From Purpureocillium takamizusanense (lineage: Eukaryota > Ascomycota > Sordariomycetes > Hypocreales > Ophiocordycipitaceae): 64,000 nucleotides of DNA. The position numbers and the translations under genes were made by a program. Below are positions 11,151 through 21,258 of the stretch, piece after piece. The notes under the pieces are model-generated. The model was not told where the DNA came from. It did not search any database and saw only the letters and a list, made by a program, of their open reading frames with translations. The stretch spans positions 930,001 to 994,000 of the forward strand of contig NC_063076.1 of the NCBI RefSeq assembly GCF_022605165.1, in the 5' to 3' direction. Each line of letters starts with the position of its first letter. Position 1 is the stretch's first letter.

Positions 11151-14100
11151 GCTAGGCCAAGCCATGGGGTGGTCTTGGACGGGAAGACAGAGAGGAAGAG
11201 AGATACCGGCCATGCCGGCCGCGACGAGCGTCAAGAGCGGCGTGCCCGACGATGCATTGCTGTCCGACAAGGAGCGGCCGGAAGACGAGACTTGCGACTT
11301 GGGACACTGTACACTGCGTGTGCGTGTACGCGTCTTTCCACGGTGCGAGATTGCCAATGGTCAGCGCGGCAAGCTGCACGATCCCGGGGCACAGGGACCC
11401 AAGGGTAGGGGCGGGTTGTTGACCTACACCGAACTCGCCGAACCCCACGCCTAGTCGACGGTGAGGATGATGGCACATGGCCGTCATTGGTACGAGTTTA
11501 GCCAGCTGATATCTGATGGTAGTCGCGTGGAGTAAGGTGAGCCTGGTCTTGTTGCTAGCCGCGTCATTATCATCAAGACGTGCCAATGTCTAGGTAGAAC
11601 AGCCACCGTCGTCTCCCACACCCACTGCTGTTTCAGGCTGGCTGAGACCGGCGAGAAGATGCTTGCCTGCTCGCTGCGCATCCACTCGCGAGTTCTTGCT
11701 CTGCGGCCGCAGTTGATCCTTACATCGTCGTGGAGGGCAGAAGAACCACGTATTTCGGTCCACGTACGCCACGCAAGGCGCCCAACATCTAGCTGAGGCT
11801 GTCCCTATCTTCACCGCTACGTTTCTGAACAGGGTATGAACCCGTTACGGCTGCCTCTTCGGGCTTGAAACTAGGAAAGCGGAAGCTAATGAGGGGACTG
11901 GGGAGGGTGGGAGGGGGGAGGGGGGTGTCAGTCAGAGCACCGAGAGCATACGACCGGGCTGAGGCTAGCACGCTTTACTGCGACCCCGGGCGCCCGTATC
12001 GTGGACTAGGATGGAGTTCCTGTGAAGCAATATGGACGACCCCCACCCCTTCGTAGGTGAGTTTGGTGGCAGGATATCTTTGCGGCTTGGCGGCTCCCCA
12101 TGTGTCACCCTCGTAGCCGGATACACCGTCGCATATGCTATCATCGTATCGGCGGGGGAGCTGGGCCTGGTCTCGAAGTCAGCATCAGGTGGGCTTGCGC
12201 CGCGCATGAGAAAAGGAGGCAGTTGACTGAGAGAAATCCTGTCATCTGCGGACGCTGGGCACGGCTGCATCTTCCTGTCCAGGATGCGACGGCATGATAT
12301 GCCCGCCACTATCACGACTGACGGGAGAACAGGGGGTGTTGTCTCCCTCTGCATCGAAATTCTCCGATCACCAGTCGAAGTATTCTAAATCATGTTCCAC
12401 ATTGGGTGTTCTCGGCGTATTCTGTCACTTCCTTACTTCTTGAACGTTCATGTTGTGCCCACGGGGCGGATCAATATGCAATCGAGGACCACCCCCTCCC
12501 CCCGGGGCCCTGAACTGGAGGATCCTGGTCGACCCAGAATCCCGGTTGACCCAAATCCTCGGACGCGGTCCTGCGGCCCCTGGGCTTCAGACCTCATCAT
12601 TCGGTCCCAGAGACCAGGCTCACGGGAGGCTTTGACTCAGAGCTATTTGCTTTTCAGGTCGCCATTCGTGTATCTTGGACGGACCCGGCGAAGACGCCTC
12701 GTGGCTTGGTCGTGGCAGACTCCATGGTCTCATCGCTGACAGGCCCTCGAAGCGGTGGTGCCACGGCCTCCCGACGTGTAAAAAGTTGTCTCTTGTCTCC
12801 TACCGATCCAAGCACGAAAGATGCTGCAGATGCACGGGTAGATATGTTGTGCAAGTTTCCTCGCTGTATGGCCAAGTCTTGCCGCAACTCGAAACAACAT
12901 CTACAGCGTTGACATGGAAAAAAAGAGGGGGGATGATGGATACATGTACCGCGGTTGTTGCACAACAACTCGTATGCCGACGTATAAGGGGCTTCTGCTT
13001 CGCAACCGCTCGTTGTGGCTGTTGTCTCGAGTCATGCTGTGGAGGTCGACGAAAAATATCGCAGAGGATTCGAGCCTCTCAGATGTCAAAGACGCCGAGG
13101 AACTATTGGAAGATGAACGCGGCCGGTGACTGCCTATGCAATGCGAAATTTGCATGCGCACATGGGAGCAGCCCTGCGGCCCCCCTGGTTCTCCTCTCAA
13201 ACGTTCCTTCTCTGGCAGCCACAACGCTTCCCCTCGATGCCTGCCACTCACTCCTCAATTGTGGCTTGTGGCTACAAAAGATGTTGAGGCAAACTCAAAC
13301 TGGCCGGTGGGTAAAAAGAAACCCCAGAACAAAACAGGAGGAACCCGTGTTGTTAAAGCAAGGCGCGAGGTACTCCATATATGGAAGCCAACTTGATGCA
13401 GGATGAAGAAACCCGATCCCGGTGTGCGCCACCGCATGTGTCATTACGCCACTCCCGGGCTCTCATGCGTCGAGGGGGCCCCCTGTTCGTTGAGATCTCC
13501 ATTGACACCCTTGAACCAAGCATGTTAGGCAATTGGCCGTCGCATGAGAACCGCCATGTGCTGTGTGACCCGAAGCTGGGGGCCGTGCCGTGAAATCCTC
13601 ACTGCTCTTTCTGTGATCCAGACGAACGTCGTGTGTCTGGAGGCATGAGACGCCACAACGATCCTTTTTTGATGTGACAAGGCGGCATCTCAAAGCCAGA
13701 AGAACGAAGCTGAACCAGCTGACCTGAAGCTTCCGGTTGTCTTCATAAGACATTATGGAATGCCAGCACCTAGCAGAGGGCGTCAAAACCGCCTGACTGG
13801 TCTGCTGGTAAGGTTACACGGCGTACGTGGCTGTTTGGACAGGCATCTGCGTTTGCCGCTGGGGTTAAGACGCGCAAACAAAAAGAATAACAGGCTCTGG
13901 TTCTACTCTCGTACCTGTTTGGGGGCACGGTATGGCCGAGCGACGACCAGTCCGTAGCTCGCACCCCCCAATGCGTCGTATGTGGCAGGCGCACTAGATC
14001 GCGACGCAACCTGTCATGATCTGGACGCGGGCGTTGCGGCTCACCGGTGCACATCAGGATCGTGCGGGCCAGGTCTTGCCCTCGCGCGACGTACGCCGTG

Positions 14101-14935
14101 TGCCTGTCACAACATACCCAGGCGCACAGCGTGGTGACAGCCTGCGGAGTGGGCGGGTGTCACAGGCGCCCGGTGCTGTCTGTCGAAGCAATGACTTATC
14201 ATGGGCCTTGGGTTCGTGATACCATCATGAAAGCTGACGAGTTCTCTGGTGTCTCGTACGACAACGCATCAAGGCCTGATATGGGGTTGCCACCGTAATT
14301 TGCACAACACAAAACGGTTCTTGACGTTGCGGTGTACAGAGGACCAGATTGCGGTGGTGGTTGAGGCGCCTCAAAAGTGTCCCCCGCGCTGCAACCCGAG
14401 GACGCAACCCAGTCACATGTCACGTTGTACAAGACGCCAGCGGTCCCTTCAACGAGAGGGATGTGGGTCCAAGAAGTGATTCAATAGTTGCACGGTGCAG
14501 CAGCGCCTGTGTTGTGATTCAGACGAACATGAACATGGTGCGCCGATGTTTGGGCTAGTAAGGAAGTGAACGTCGCGCAGGTCCGCTCGCTCAGGGGTCA
14601 CTGCTAACGTCAGGCATAGAAGACTTGCCTTTCTCGAGATAACAAGAGCGTCGTAGCGTCGGCAGTCCGGTCGTGATGAGAAGCGTAATGTTTTTGTGTG
14701 TGCGGGAGCGAGAGAGAGAGCGAGATGCATGCAAGAAGGGAGCAAGGAAAATAAAAAGAGAGCCAGAGACATCAGAAAAGAGAGCGACTTGTTGACAGTC
14801 AATGTTGGAGCTGGGTACCCTTATGTATGAAATGTGCTTGCTGCGCTTTCGCATACTATGCCAGGGAATCTTTTACGTCGGCAGAGGGGATGGGGCTTGG
14901 TATTCGCAAGATAGGTCAAATCCTCGAGAGCCTGG
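11151..14935. other. gene-free interval before the XLF gene
   Basis: About 3.8 kb without a gene I can support. The longest frame, over 12675-13406 (+), is Cys/Arg-rich, starts at a non-ATG codon and resembles nothing I recognise. The stretch is less repetitive than the preceding kilobases and should contain the XLF 3' end on its right side. Confidence 0.5.
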
Positions 14936-16573
14936 TTAGAAACGCCTCTTCTTCTTGACCGGGCCCGCAACGGCCTGTCTTTCCAGCTCTCGCTTGAGCT
15001 CCTCGCGGCGACGGTCAGCGCGCTCTTCCGACGTCTCCCGGCGCCGTTCCTCCGGCACTTGCTTTTTGCTCGTCGCGTCTCTGCCACGCTTGTCGTCGTC
15101 TCTGGTGAAGGATCCGCCGCCAATTCGGCCGAGTCCGCCAGTCTTTCTGGGCGTCGTAGTGTTTTCCGCGGTCTCCCCGTCCGTCGGCGGCGGTGTCTGT
15201 CGTCTCTCTGTAGTCTCGGCCTTGGACGGTTTCCCGCCAATTCTGCCTAGCCGGGCCTTGAATCCACCAGTTGACGCAGGATTTGGGGGGCTCGGAGGAT
15301 GGGGAGGCGTATCATTGCTATCATCTTCCGCCTCTGATGCGGTCTCCGAATCATCGGCTGTGGGGGATGCAGCCCGTTGAGCTTCTCTCGATGCCGGTGG
15401 TGGTGGAGGAGAGTGCGATGGCTTCTTTTGAGTCTTGCCGCCGATGGTGCCCAGCCGCGACGGAGCCTCTTTGGTGACATGATGCTGTGAGGACCTTGTA
15501 CCGACCGCAGGAAAATTGCTGTCTTGGACGGCGTCGGCGTCGCTCCCCTCGTCACTTTCGGTGGACTCGTCGTTGTCGATTGGGGCGGTAGAGGCCACCT
15601 TGGCTCTGCCCCCGGCGCGAAGACGAGGAGGCGTAGCTTGAATCTGAAAGTCGCTTTCGTCGTTGCCATCGCCGCCCCCGCCGGCTGCGTTAGAGGACTG
15701 GTGTGACGCTGAACGCGTTCTCTCCCGCTGCGGCGGCGCGGCACTTATTTGTCGACATGTACGTTGCGACATACCCGAGAAAGAATGCCACCAGTTGTCC
15801 AACTCTGGAGACTTTTCGATGGCCATGGTGGCCGTATACAGGAGACCGGATTCATCGAAAACGCTTTCCACCAGCTCGGCAGCGTTGGCCGGCCCATCCG
15901 CATCGTCGTCCAGAGACGCCTTCCAACGGAACTCGTCGAAGGGGGCCAAGCCTTTGACCTTGTCCTGGGCGGTGGCCCTCGCAACCTTTTTGCGCCCCGA
16001 CAGGGCTGTGAACACATGTTCCAACCCCGTGCCCATGGCATCCAGCTTGTCCAACAGCTTGTTGAGCACGGCGTCCTTTTGGGCGAGGGTCTGAATGAGG
16101 GATTCCACCTCGCGCTTCCTGGAGTAGTGCGCTTGTACAAGGGGTAGCACGAGATCCGTGGCAAGGCTGGAGCATGGTGACTTTTCGAGGTGGACAGGCC
16201 ACTTTAGTGGTTTGAAGCCCGGCAGATCACATGTCAAATTGAGGATGAGCGAGTCAGCGGTTCCGCTGTCCTTGCCTCGCGTGAGGCTGAGGCCAGTTTT
16301 CTCATGACCGGGATGGGACGCGTCCAAGGCGGACTGAAGACTGGTGAGAAACTTGATCATGTTTTCCGGGGTATCGCTTGGGTCGATGCTAGTGTTTTCG
16401 CTCCAACCACGCATGCAGATGCCCTTTCGCTCAAGAGTCTCGGTCCACATATTTGCCATGTCGGTGAGGCGGATGGTGTAGGAGGCCGGGCCCATCTCTG
16501 CCGAGACGAGCAGGACTGGCAGGGCATCCGACCGTAGGGGCAGAGGCCTCCACGTCACAGTCCCGGCGCCCAT
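14936..16573 (-). CDS. XLF/Nej1-like non-homologous end-joining factor
   Basis: Predicted DNA double-strand-break repair factor of the XRCC4-like family, which bridges Ku and ligase IV-XRCC4/Lif1 in nuclear end joining. It is one exon of 545 residues. The N-terminal head starts WRPLPLR..LLVSAEMGPASYTIRLTDMANMW, typical of fungal XLF. A coiled-coil stalk follows near residues 175-220 (RKREVESLIQ..LNKLLDKLD). The remaining 300 residues are disordered and carry three copies of an LGxIGG motif at about 374, 442 and 482. The protein ends VKKKRRF, a basic-aromatic tail like the Ku-binding motif that ends XLF proteins. The start is the ATG just before GAGTVTWRPLPL; the frame stays open 112 codons upstream, so a longer start or an upstream exon is possible. 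It is divergent from the photolyase gene, and the spacing leaves room for both promoters. Confidence 0.88.
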   Translation of the reverse strand: MGAGTVTWRPLPLRSDALPVLLVSAEMGPASYTIRLTDMANMWTETLERKGICMRGWSENTSIDPSDTPENMIKFLTSLQSALDASHPGHEKTGLSLTRGKDSGTADSLILNLTCDLPGFKPLKWPVHLEKSPCSSLATDLVLPLVQAHYSRKREVESLIQTLAQKDAVLNKLLDKLDAMGTGLEHVFTALSGRKKVARATAQDKVKGLAPFDEFRWKASLDDDADGPANAAELVESVFDESGLLYTATMAIEKSPELDNWWHSFSGMSQRTCRQISAAPPQRERTRSASHQSSNAAGGGGDGNDESDFQIQATPPRLRAGGRAKVASTAPIDNDESTESDEGSDADAVQDSNFPAVGTRSSQHHVTKEAPSRLGTIGGKTQKKPSHSPPPPPASREAQRAASPTADDSETASEAEDDSNDTPPHPPSPPNPASTGGFKARLGRIGGKPSKAETTERRQTPPPTDGETAENTTTPRKTGGLGRIGGGSFTRDDDKRGRDATSKKQVPEERRRETSEERADRRREELKRELERQAVAGPVKKKRRF

Positions 16574-17983
16574 GGCGAGGGGCTGCGGAACGGAGGATGA
16601 GTGGACGGTTTCGAATATGAAGCCTCGCCGCAGTTTGATGAGTGGCCGTATGACCTGAGAAGCAGCGGAGCCTGTCCAAAGCACTTGGCGTGGCACTGTG
16701 TGAATGTGTGTCGCCGTGAGGGTGCGTCTATCTCGTCGAACATGAAGGCAAAAACTGCTGATATGCACAGGGAGTCCAGTGTCACCGCAGCTCGTTTGGG
16801 TCAGGCCGACCAGCCATGCCTTTCCGTTGCAGGTCAGACGGCGACAAGAGTGGGCGAGGCAGCACAACGGGGAAGTGGCCCGTCTCGTCTGATGCAGAGA
16901 GGCCGCCAAAGGGCCGTTGCAGCCGTAGGGCCAGGATCGTCAGGCTGGTAACTAGTCAGAGTAAGCGAAGCGCCGGCCACGCGTTTGTCGACTGAGGCGC
17001 CAGCGTACGGAGCAGTTTGAGATGAGATCAAATCAGGCCTTGTCGTAGGGTGCGGCGCCGAGCCGTGAAGCTAACGCGGCGCAGAGAAAGAATGCTGTCT
17101 TGTTACTGCTGCGTCGTGATGTTGCAGTGAAAAAGAAGAGTGACGTGTGGTTGAGCAAGGCAGGCAGCAACGGCAGCCTGCAAGCTCTGGAGGAAGCTGG
17201 TCGACGGTGAAAGCCATATCATTGGCTGAAGCTTCAGGTGCCCCAATAGGTACCTCGCATCGCAGGCGCCACCCAACCAAACCCGCGTATCTTCCCTTGC
17301 TAGGTACCCAGTCGCAGTCAGTCGGCAGCAGCAACCGAGCCTCAAAACGACAGCGCTCAGCTGCATGCATGTTCAGTTCAGGTGAGAAAATCATGACAGC
17401 AAAAATTCCCCTCTTTCACGTTTCTGTTTAAGACTGGCATCTCAGGCATTGTATGAGAAGCTTGTTACGGACCAGCGCCCAAACAGCTTCGACGCCGTCT
17501 CGGCGAGCCGCTGTAGAGTAAAGTCGTTGGGCGTCCCACCCAGTCTCGGAGGCGCATTGTGAGGCAATGGCAGAACGCAGATGGATGACCATGAATAAAA
17601 ATCTACCCGGTGTGAGGGCGAGACCTGCATGCCTGCGGCGGCATCCCATCTCGGCGAGCTCCTATAGCCTATTTATGTATGAAGTAAGTTGTACCTGTGT
17701 CTTAAAGCTTGGCAGCGAAATGCCAGACGGGATCCATCGAGTGGCGTCCAACTCCCGATCTCTGCGACCCTCATGACGCACGGCACATCGGCCGTCCGCC
17801 CACCAAATGTCATCATCGACGCGACCGGTAGTTAGCTGTCCACTCAAAAAAAGAAAGACTACGCGTGCCCTGGCCTGGGTGTTGCAACACTGGCTCCCTG
17901 TCGTAGACGCGGATCTGGCATTGCCTGATCGCACCCGTTTTTGCTACTGCAACTTGCTCGTTGAACTGCCGCCTCTCCGTTCT
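16574..17983. other. divergent intergenic region between XLF and photolyase genes
   Basis: About 1.4 kb that should contain the promoters of both repair genes. The XLF frame stays open to about 16909, but those codons do not resemble the family. I cannot point to a clear TATA box or damage-response element. Confidence 0.5.
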
Positions 17984-18103
17984 ATGCGCCCGCTCGTGAG
18001 CTTCCGCTCGAGCTTCATCGCGCTGTCCAGACCATTGGCCGCAACGATCTGTCTGAGTCGATTGACGCCCCTCTACGCATCAACAACAACAACTTTCGTC
18101 ACC
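17984..18103 (+). other. in-frame 40-codon upstream extension of the photolyase (presequence-like)
   Basis: An ATG 120 bases before the photolyase start is in frame with it, with no stop between. The 40 residues begin MRPLVSFRSSF, contain five Arg and many Ser, Leu and Ala, and have no Asp or Glu, as in mitochondrial presequences. Translation from here would give a 636-residue form. Whether transcripts include it cannot be seen from sequence. Confidence 0.45.
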
Positions 18104-19957
18104 ATGCCTCCTAAAAAAGCCGCCAAGCGCAAGTCTGCCTCTCCGCCAGGCGCAAACGGCGGCGGCAACGGCAGCAACAAGCGCACCAAGACCGGCAGCG
18201 GTGGCGGCGGCAAGGACCTGCGCCAGCCGCACCCCTTCGCCGACGAGGCCGAGAAGCACGGCATCGTCCTGCGCAAGTACTACCCACCCGAGATGAGCAA
18301 CGCCCGCGCCCGCGCCTATAACGCCGACGAGATCCCCCGCCCCATCGAGGACCTTGTCGCCGCCCTCGAGCAGACGGCTGGCGCGCGCAAGGCCCTCCCC
18401 GTCAAGGACGCAGTCGTGCACTGGTTCAAGATGGACCTCCGCTGCGCCGACAACAGGGCCCTGGCCCTGGCGGGCCAAAAGGCCAAGGAGGCGGGCGTGC
18501 CGCTCATTTGCCTCTATATCGTCAGCCCGCAGGACTACGAGGCCCATCTAAGGTCGCCGGTGCGGGTCGACTTTATGCTGCGCACCCTGCAGGTGCTTCA
18601 GGAAGATCTCGCCAAGCTCGACATTCCACTCTACGTCGAGACGGTCGAGAAGAGGAACAAGATTCCCAATCGCGTCCTCGAGCTCATGGAGGAGTGGGGC
18701 GCGAGCCATCTCTTCGCCAACATGGAGTACGAGGTCGACGAGCTGCGACGGGAGGCTCACATGGTGCACGACTTGTCCGAGAACGGCAAGGCCTTCGAGG
18801 TCGTCCACGACAGCTGTGTCGTGCCGCCCGGCCAGCTGCGCAGCGGCTCGGGGAACCAGTACGCCGTCTACTCACCCTGGTTCCGCTCATGGGTTGCGCA
18901 TATCCACGACAACCTTGACCTGCTGGAGCTCTTCGAGCCGCCGGCCAAGAACCCAGATAGCGCTCGCACGAAGTTCAAGAAGCTGTTTGACTGCCAGGTG
19001 CCCGACGCCCCCAAGAACAAGCAGCTGAGCCAGGAGGAGAAGAAGCGGTTTCGCGCGCTTTGGCCCTGCGGTGAGCATGCGGCCATGGACAGGCTCAACA
19101 AGTTCTGCGAGGAGAAAATTGGCAAGTACAAGGACAAGAGAAACATTCCGGCCGACGACGGCACCTCTAGTCTGTCGGTGCACCTGTCCAGCGGCACAAT
19201 CAGCGCGAGGACCTGTGTTCGCACGGCGCGTAACAGGAACAAGACCAAGAAGTTGGACGGGGGCATCGAGGGGATCCAGACGTGGATTAGCGAGGTTGCA
19301 TGGCGTGACTTTTACAAGCACGTCCTGGTCCATTGGCCATATGTCTGGTGAGGAAGGCGCCCAAGAGCCCACCCCTACATTCTCGCTATAGAGACGCTGA
19401 CAATGAGAAGCATGAACAAACCGTTCAAGCCAGAGTATTCCAACATCTCGTGGTCCTACGATGAGGACCACTTCCAGCGGTGGTGCGAAGGACGGACGGG
19501 CTTCCCTATTGTCGACGCCGCCATGCGCCAACTCAACCATGTAGGCTACATGCACAACCGCTGTCGCATGATTGTCGCATCGTTCCTGTCCAAGGACCTG
19601 CTCATCGATTGGCGGAAAGGCGAGCGGTACTTTATGGAGCACCTCGTCGACGGCGACTTTGCCAGCAACAACGGCGGCTGGGGCTTCAGTGCCAGCGTCG
19701 GAGTCGACCCGCAGCCGTACTTTCGCATCTTTAACCCGCTGCTGCAGAGCGAAAAGTTCGACCCCTCGGGCGAGTATATTCGCAAATGGGTTCCTGAACT
19801 CAGGGAACTTGACGACAAGGAGATTCACGATCCGTATGGGCGTGGCGCGGGGAACAAGGCCAAGAAGAAGGGATACCCGGAGCCGGTCGTCGAGCACAAG
19901 CAAGTCCGTGAACGGGCGCTGAGTGCGTACAAAGAAGGCATCGAGAGTGGCATGTGA
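18104..19957 (+). CDS. phr1: class I CPD photolyase
   Basis: Flavoprotein that uses blue light to split UV-induced cyclobutane pyrimidine dimers. Exons are 18104-19347 and 19411-19957, giving 596 residues. The intron is placed so that the exons join as HWPYVCMNKPFKPEYS, as in fungal photolyases. Residues 1-60 are Lys/Gly-rich and basic, beginning MPPKKAAKRK, and look like a nuclear signal. The antenna-binding alpha/beta domain starts near residue 103 (VVHWFKMDLRCADNRAL). The FAD-binding helical domain contains SSLSVHLSSGTIS, WISEVAWRDFYKHVL, GRTGFPIVDAAMRQL, YMHNRCRMIVASFL and NNGGWGFSASVG. The class I (bacterial and yeast Phr1-like) assignment rests on these motifs; a cryptochrome would differ in the C-terminal extension and the substrate-pocket residues. 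The neighbouring XLF and SLX4 are also repair genes. Confidence 0.95.
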
Positions 19958-20505
19958 GGTTCGCTGGGGTCCGATCGGGCGCAGGCCTTTGTTGCACCTA
20001 GCTGTGTTATTAGTAGAGCAAAAGTTGTGTTTCATATGTGAGCACTGCGTAATGTTTGACCCGTATCTGTACCATGACGAGAAGCTCAACCGCCACGGCT
20101 TTTTGAAGGCCACTCTATCTGCGGCACGGGGACCATCGAAGTGGCCCTGACTCCCAGGTCAAAGAAGCGACCCACGTAGGGGCTGAGTCCTGGGAGCCTT
20201 TTGCTAGCCGGCGTACAGCATATCACGTCCTTCGCTCGTCACTTCGGAACAGGGTCGCAAAGAAATTGGGAACGGTTCAGCTTGTCTCGAAATCGAGCCC
20301 AAACGCCTCGAATTGGATGTTGCTAGATGCAGCCAACTCTAGATCCACGCATGCCTTTTTTTTTTCATGCCCGAGCCAAAATCCTGGACGCCGGTCAGAA
20401 TCGTCGTCGCCTGTCATCTCTCCGCGGCTGTTCGTCGTCTCCGCTGGCGGGCTGGATTATGAATGTACCTCTTCCTCAACCTCCCCTCATATCCGCACAG
20501 CCGAT
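19958..20505. other. convergent 3' region between photolyase and eS21
   Basis: About 550 bp between two convergent genes, presumably both 3' untranslated regions and polyadenylation signals. A T9 run lies near 20357. No gene is seen. Confidence 0.55.
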
Positions 20506-20837
20506 TTATCGCTGGGCGCTCCAGACGCTCTTCACCAGGCCGTCGCGCTGGGCGAGGCGGTTCAGGGCGTCGTCGCTCTCACCCATGGCGCGGATGAAGC
20601 CGCACAGGGCGTAGACCTGGTTCTCGCCGGTGATGGCACGGCCGTTCTCGTCAACCTTGGCGATGGAAATCTGGACAGAGCCGTGGTCCTTGGCCTTAAT
20701 GATGCGGTTGGTCGCGCTGCACTTGCGGGGGACGTAGCTGTGAGAGGGCGGGATATCAGCAATTCGGTTCGGCCGAGGGAAAACAGGTTCGCGTAGGCTG
20801 CTTACAGATCGACGATCTCGCCACGGTCGTTCTCCAT
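20506..20837 (-). CDS. rps21: 40S ribosomal protein eS21
   Basis: Small-subunit ribosomal protein needed for 18S rRNA maturation, located in the cytosolic 40S subunit. Exon 1 (20806-20837) encodes [11 protein letters not shown], a 68-bp intron (GTAAGC..CACAG) follows, and exon 2 (20506-20737) encodes [44 protein letters not shown] and the ending VKSVWSAQR. The 87-residue product has the expected length and near-universal sequence for eS21. The intron after codon 11 is the only way to obtain the conserved N-terminus. It is divergent from SLX4 with about 420 bp between starts, so the two may share a promoter region. Codon choice is strongly C/G-ending, as expected for a highly expressed gene. 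Confidence 0.96.
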
Positions 20838-21258
20838 CTTGACGGTGTTGGAGGGGTGATGTGTGGTGAGTTGAAGTGGTTGTCGAGCGTGCGTTGCGGT
20901 CGTCGAAAACGCTTGGTGGGATGGCTGCAAAACCTACCGCGAAATTTGACCCGGCCGGACAATTTCGTGGGGCGGGGAGGGCTTTTGTGCGTCAGGTGAC
21001 TCATCATGTGACTACGCGAGCCGGTCGTGGGGCGTGCTGTCAAGGCCGCGCTATGACCGACACGCTCCACTCAGGCCCCATCGCCAACATCGCCAACATC
21101 GCATCGTAACGCCACCCGTCGTTGTCGTAACTCCAAAGTGTTTGCCGCCCGTCGCCCATGCACCGCCCCCTTGGACAGCAGCCCGACGAGAATCCACCCT
21201 GCGGTCCATCGGTTGTCTGAGATGCGCTTTGCGCTCTCAGAGATTAGGGGTTCGCGCC
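20838..21258. promoter_or_regulatory. bidirectional promoter region, eS21 / SLX4
   Basis: The 421 bp between two divergent start codons must hold the core promoters of a highly expressed ribosomal gene and of SLX4. I recognise no specific operator motif. Frames crossing it, including an upstream extension of the SLX4 frame, lack family resemblance. Confidence 0.5.

Noticed and set aside
12675..13406. Plus-strand frame of about 240 codons
   Set aside because: It begins at a non-ATG codon, is Cys/Arg-rich, has no resemblance to any family and no splice signals extend it.
16574..16909. N-terminal extension of the XLF frame by 112 codons
   Set aside because: The extension is Cys/Ser/Thr-rich and unlike XLF; the family head starts directly after the chosen ATG.
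18887..20113. Antisense frame of about 400 codons over the photolyase
   Set aside because: It crosses the photolyase intron and both exons and has no resemblance of its own.
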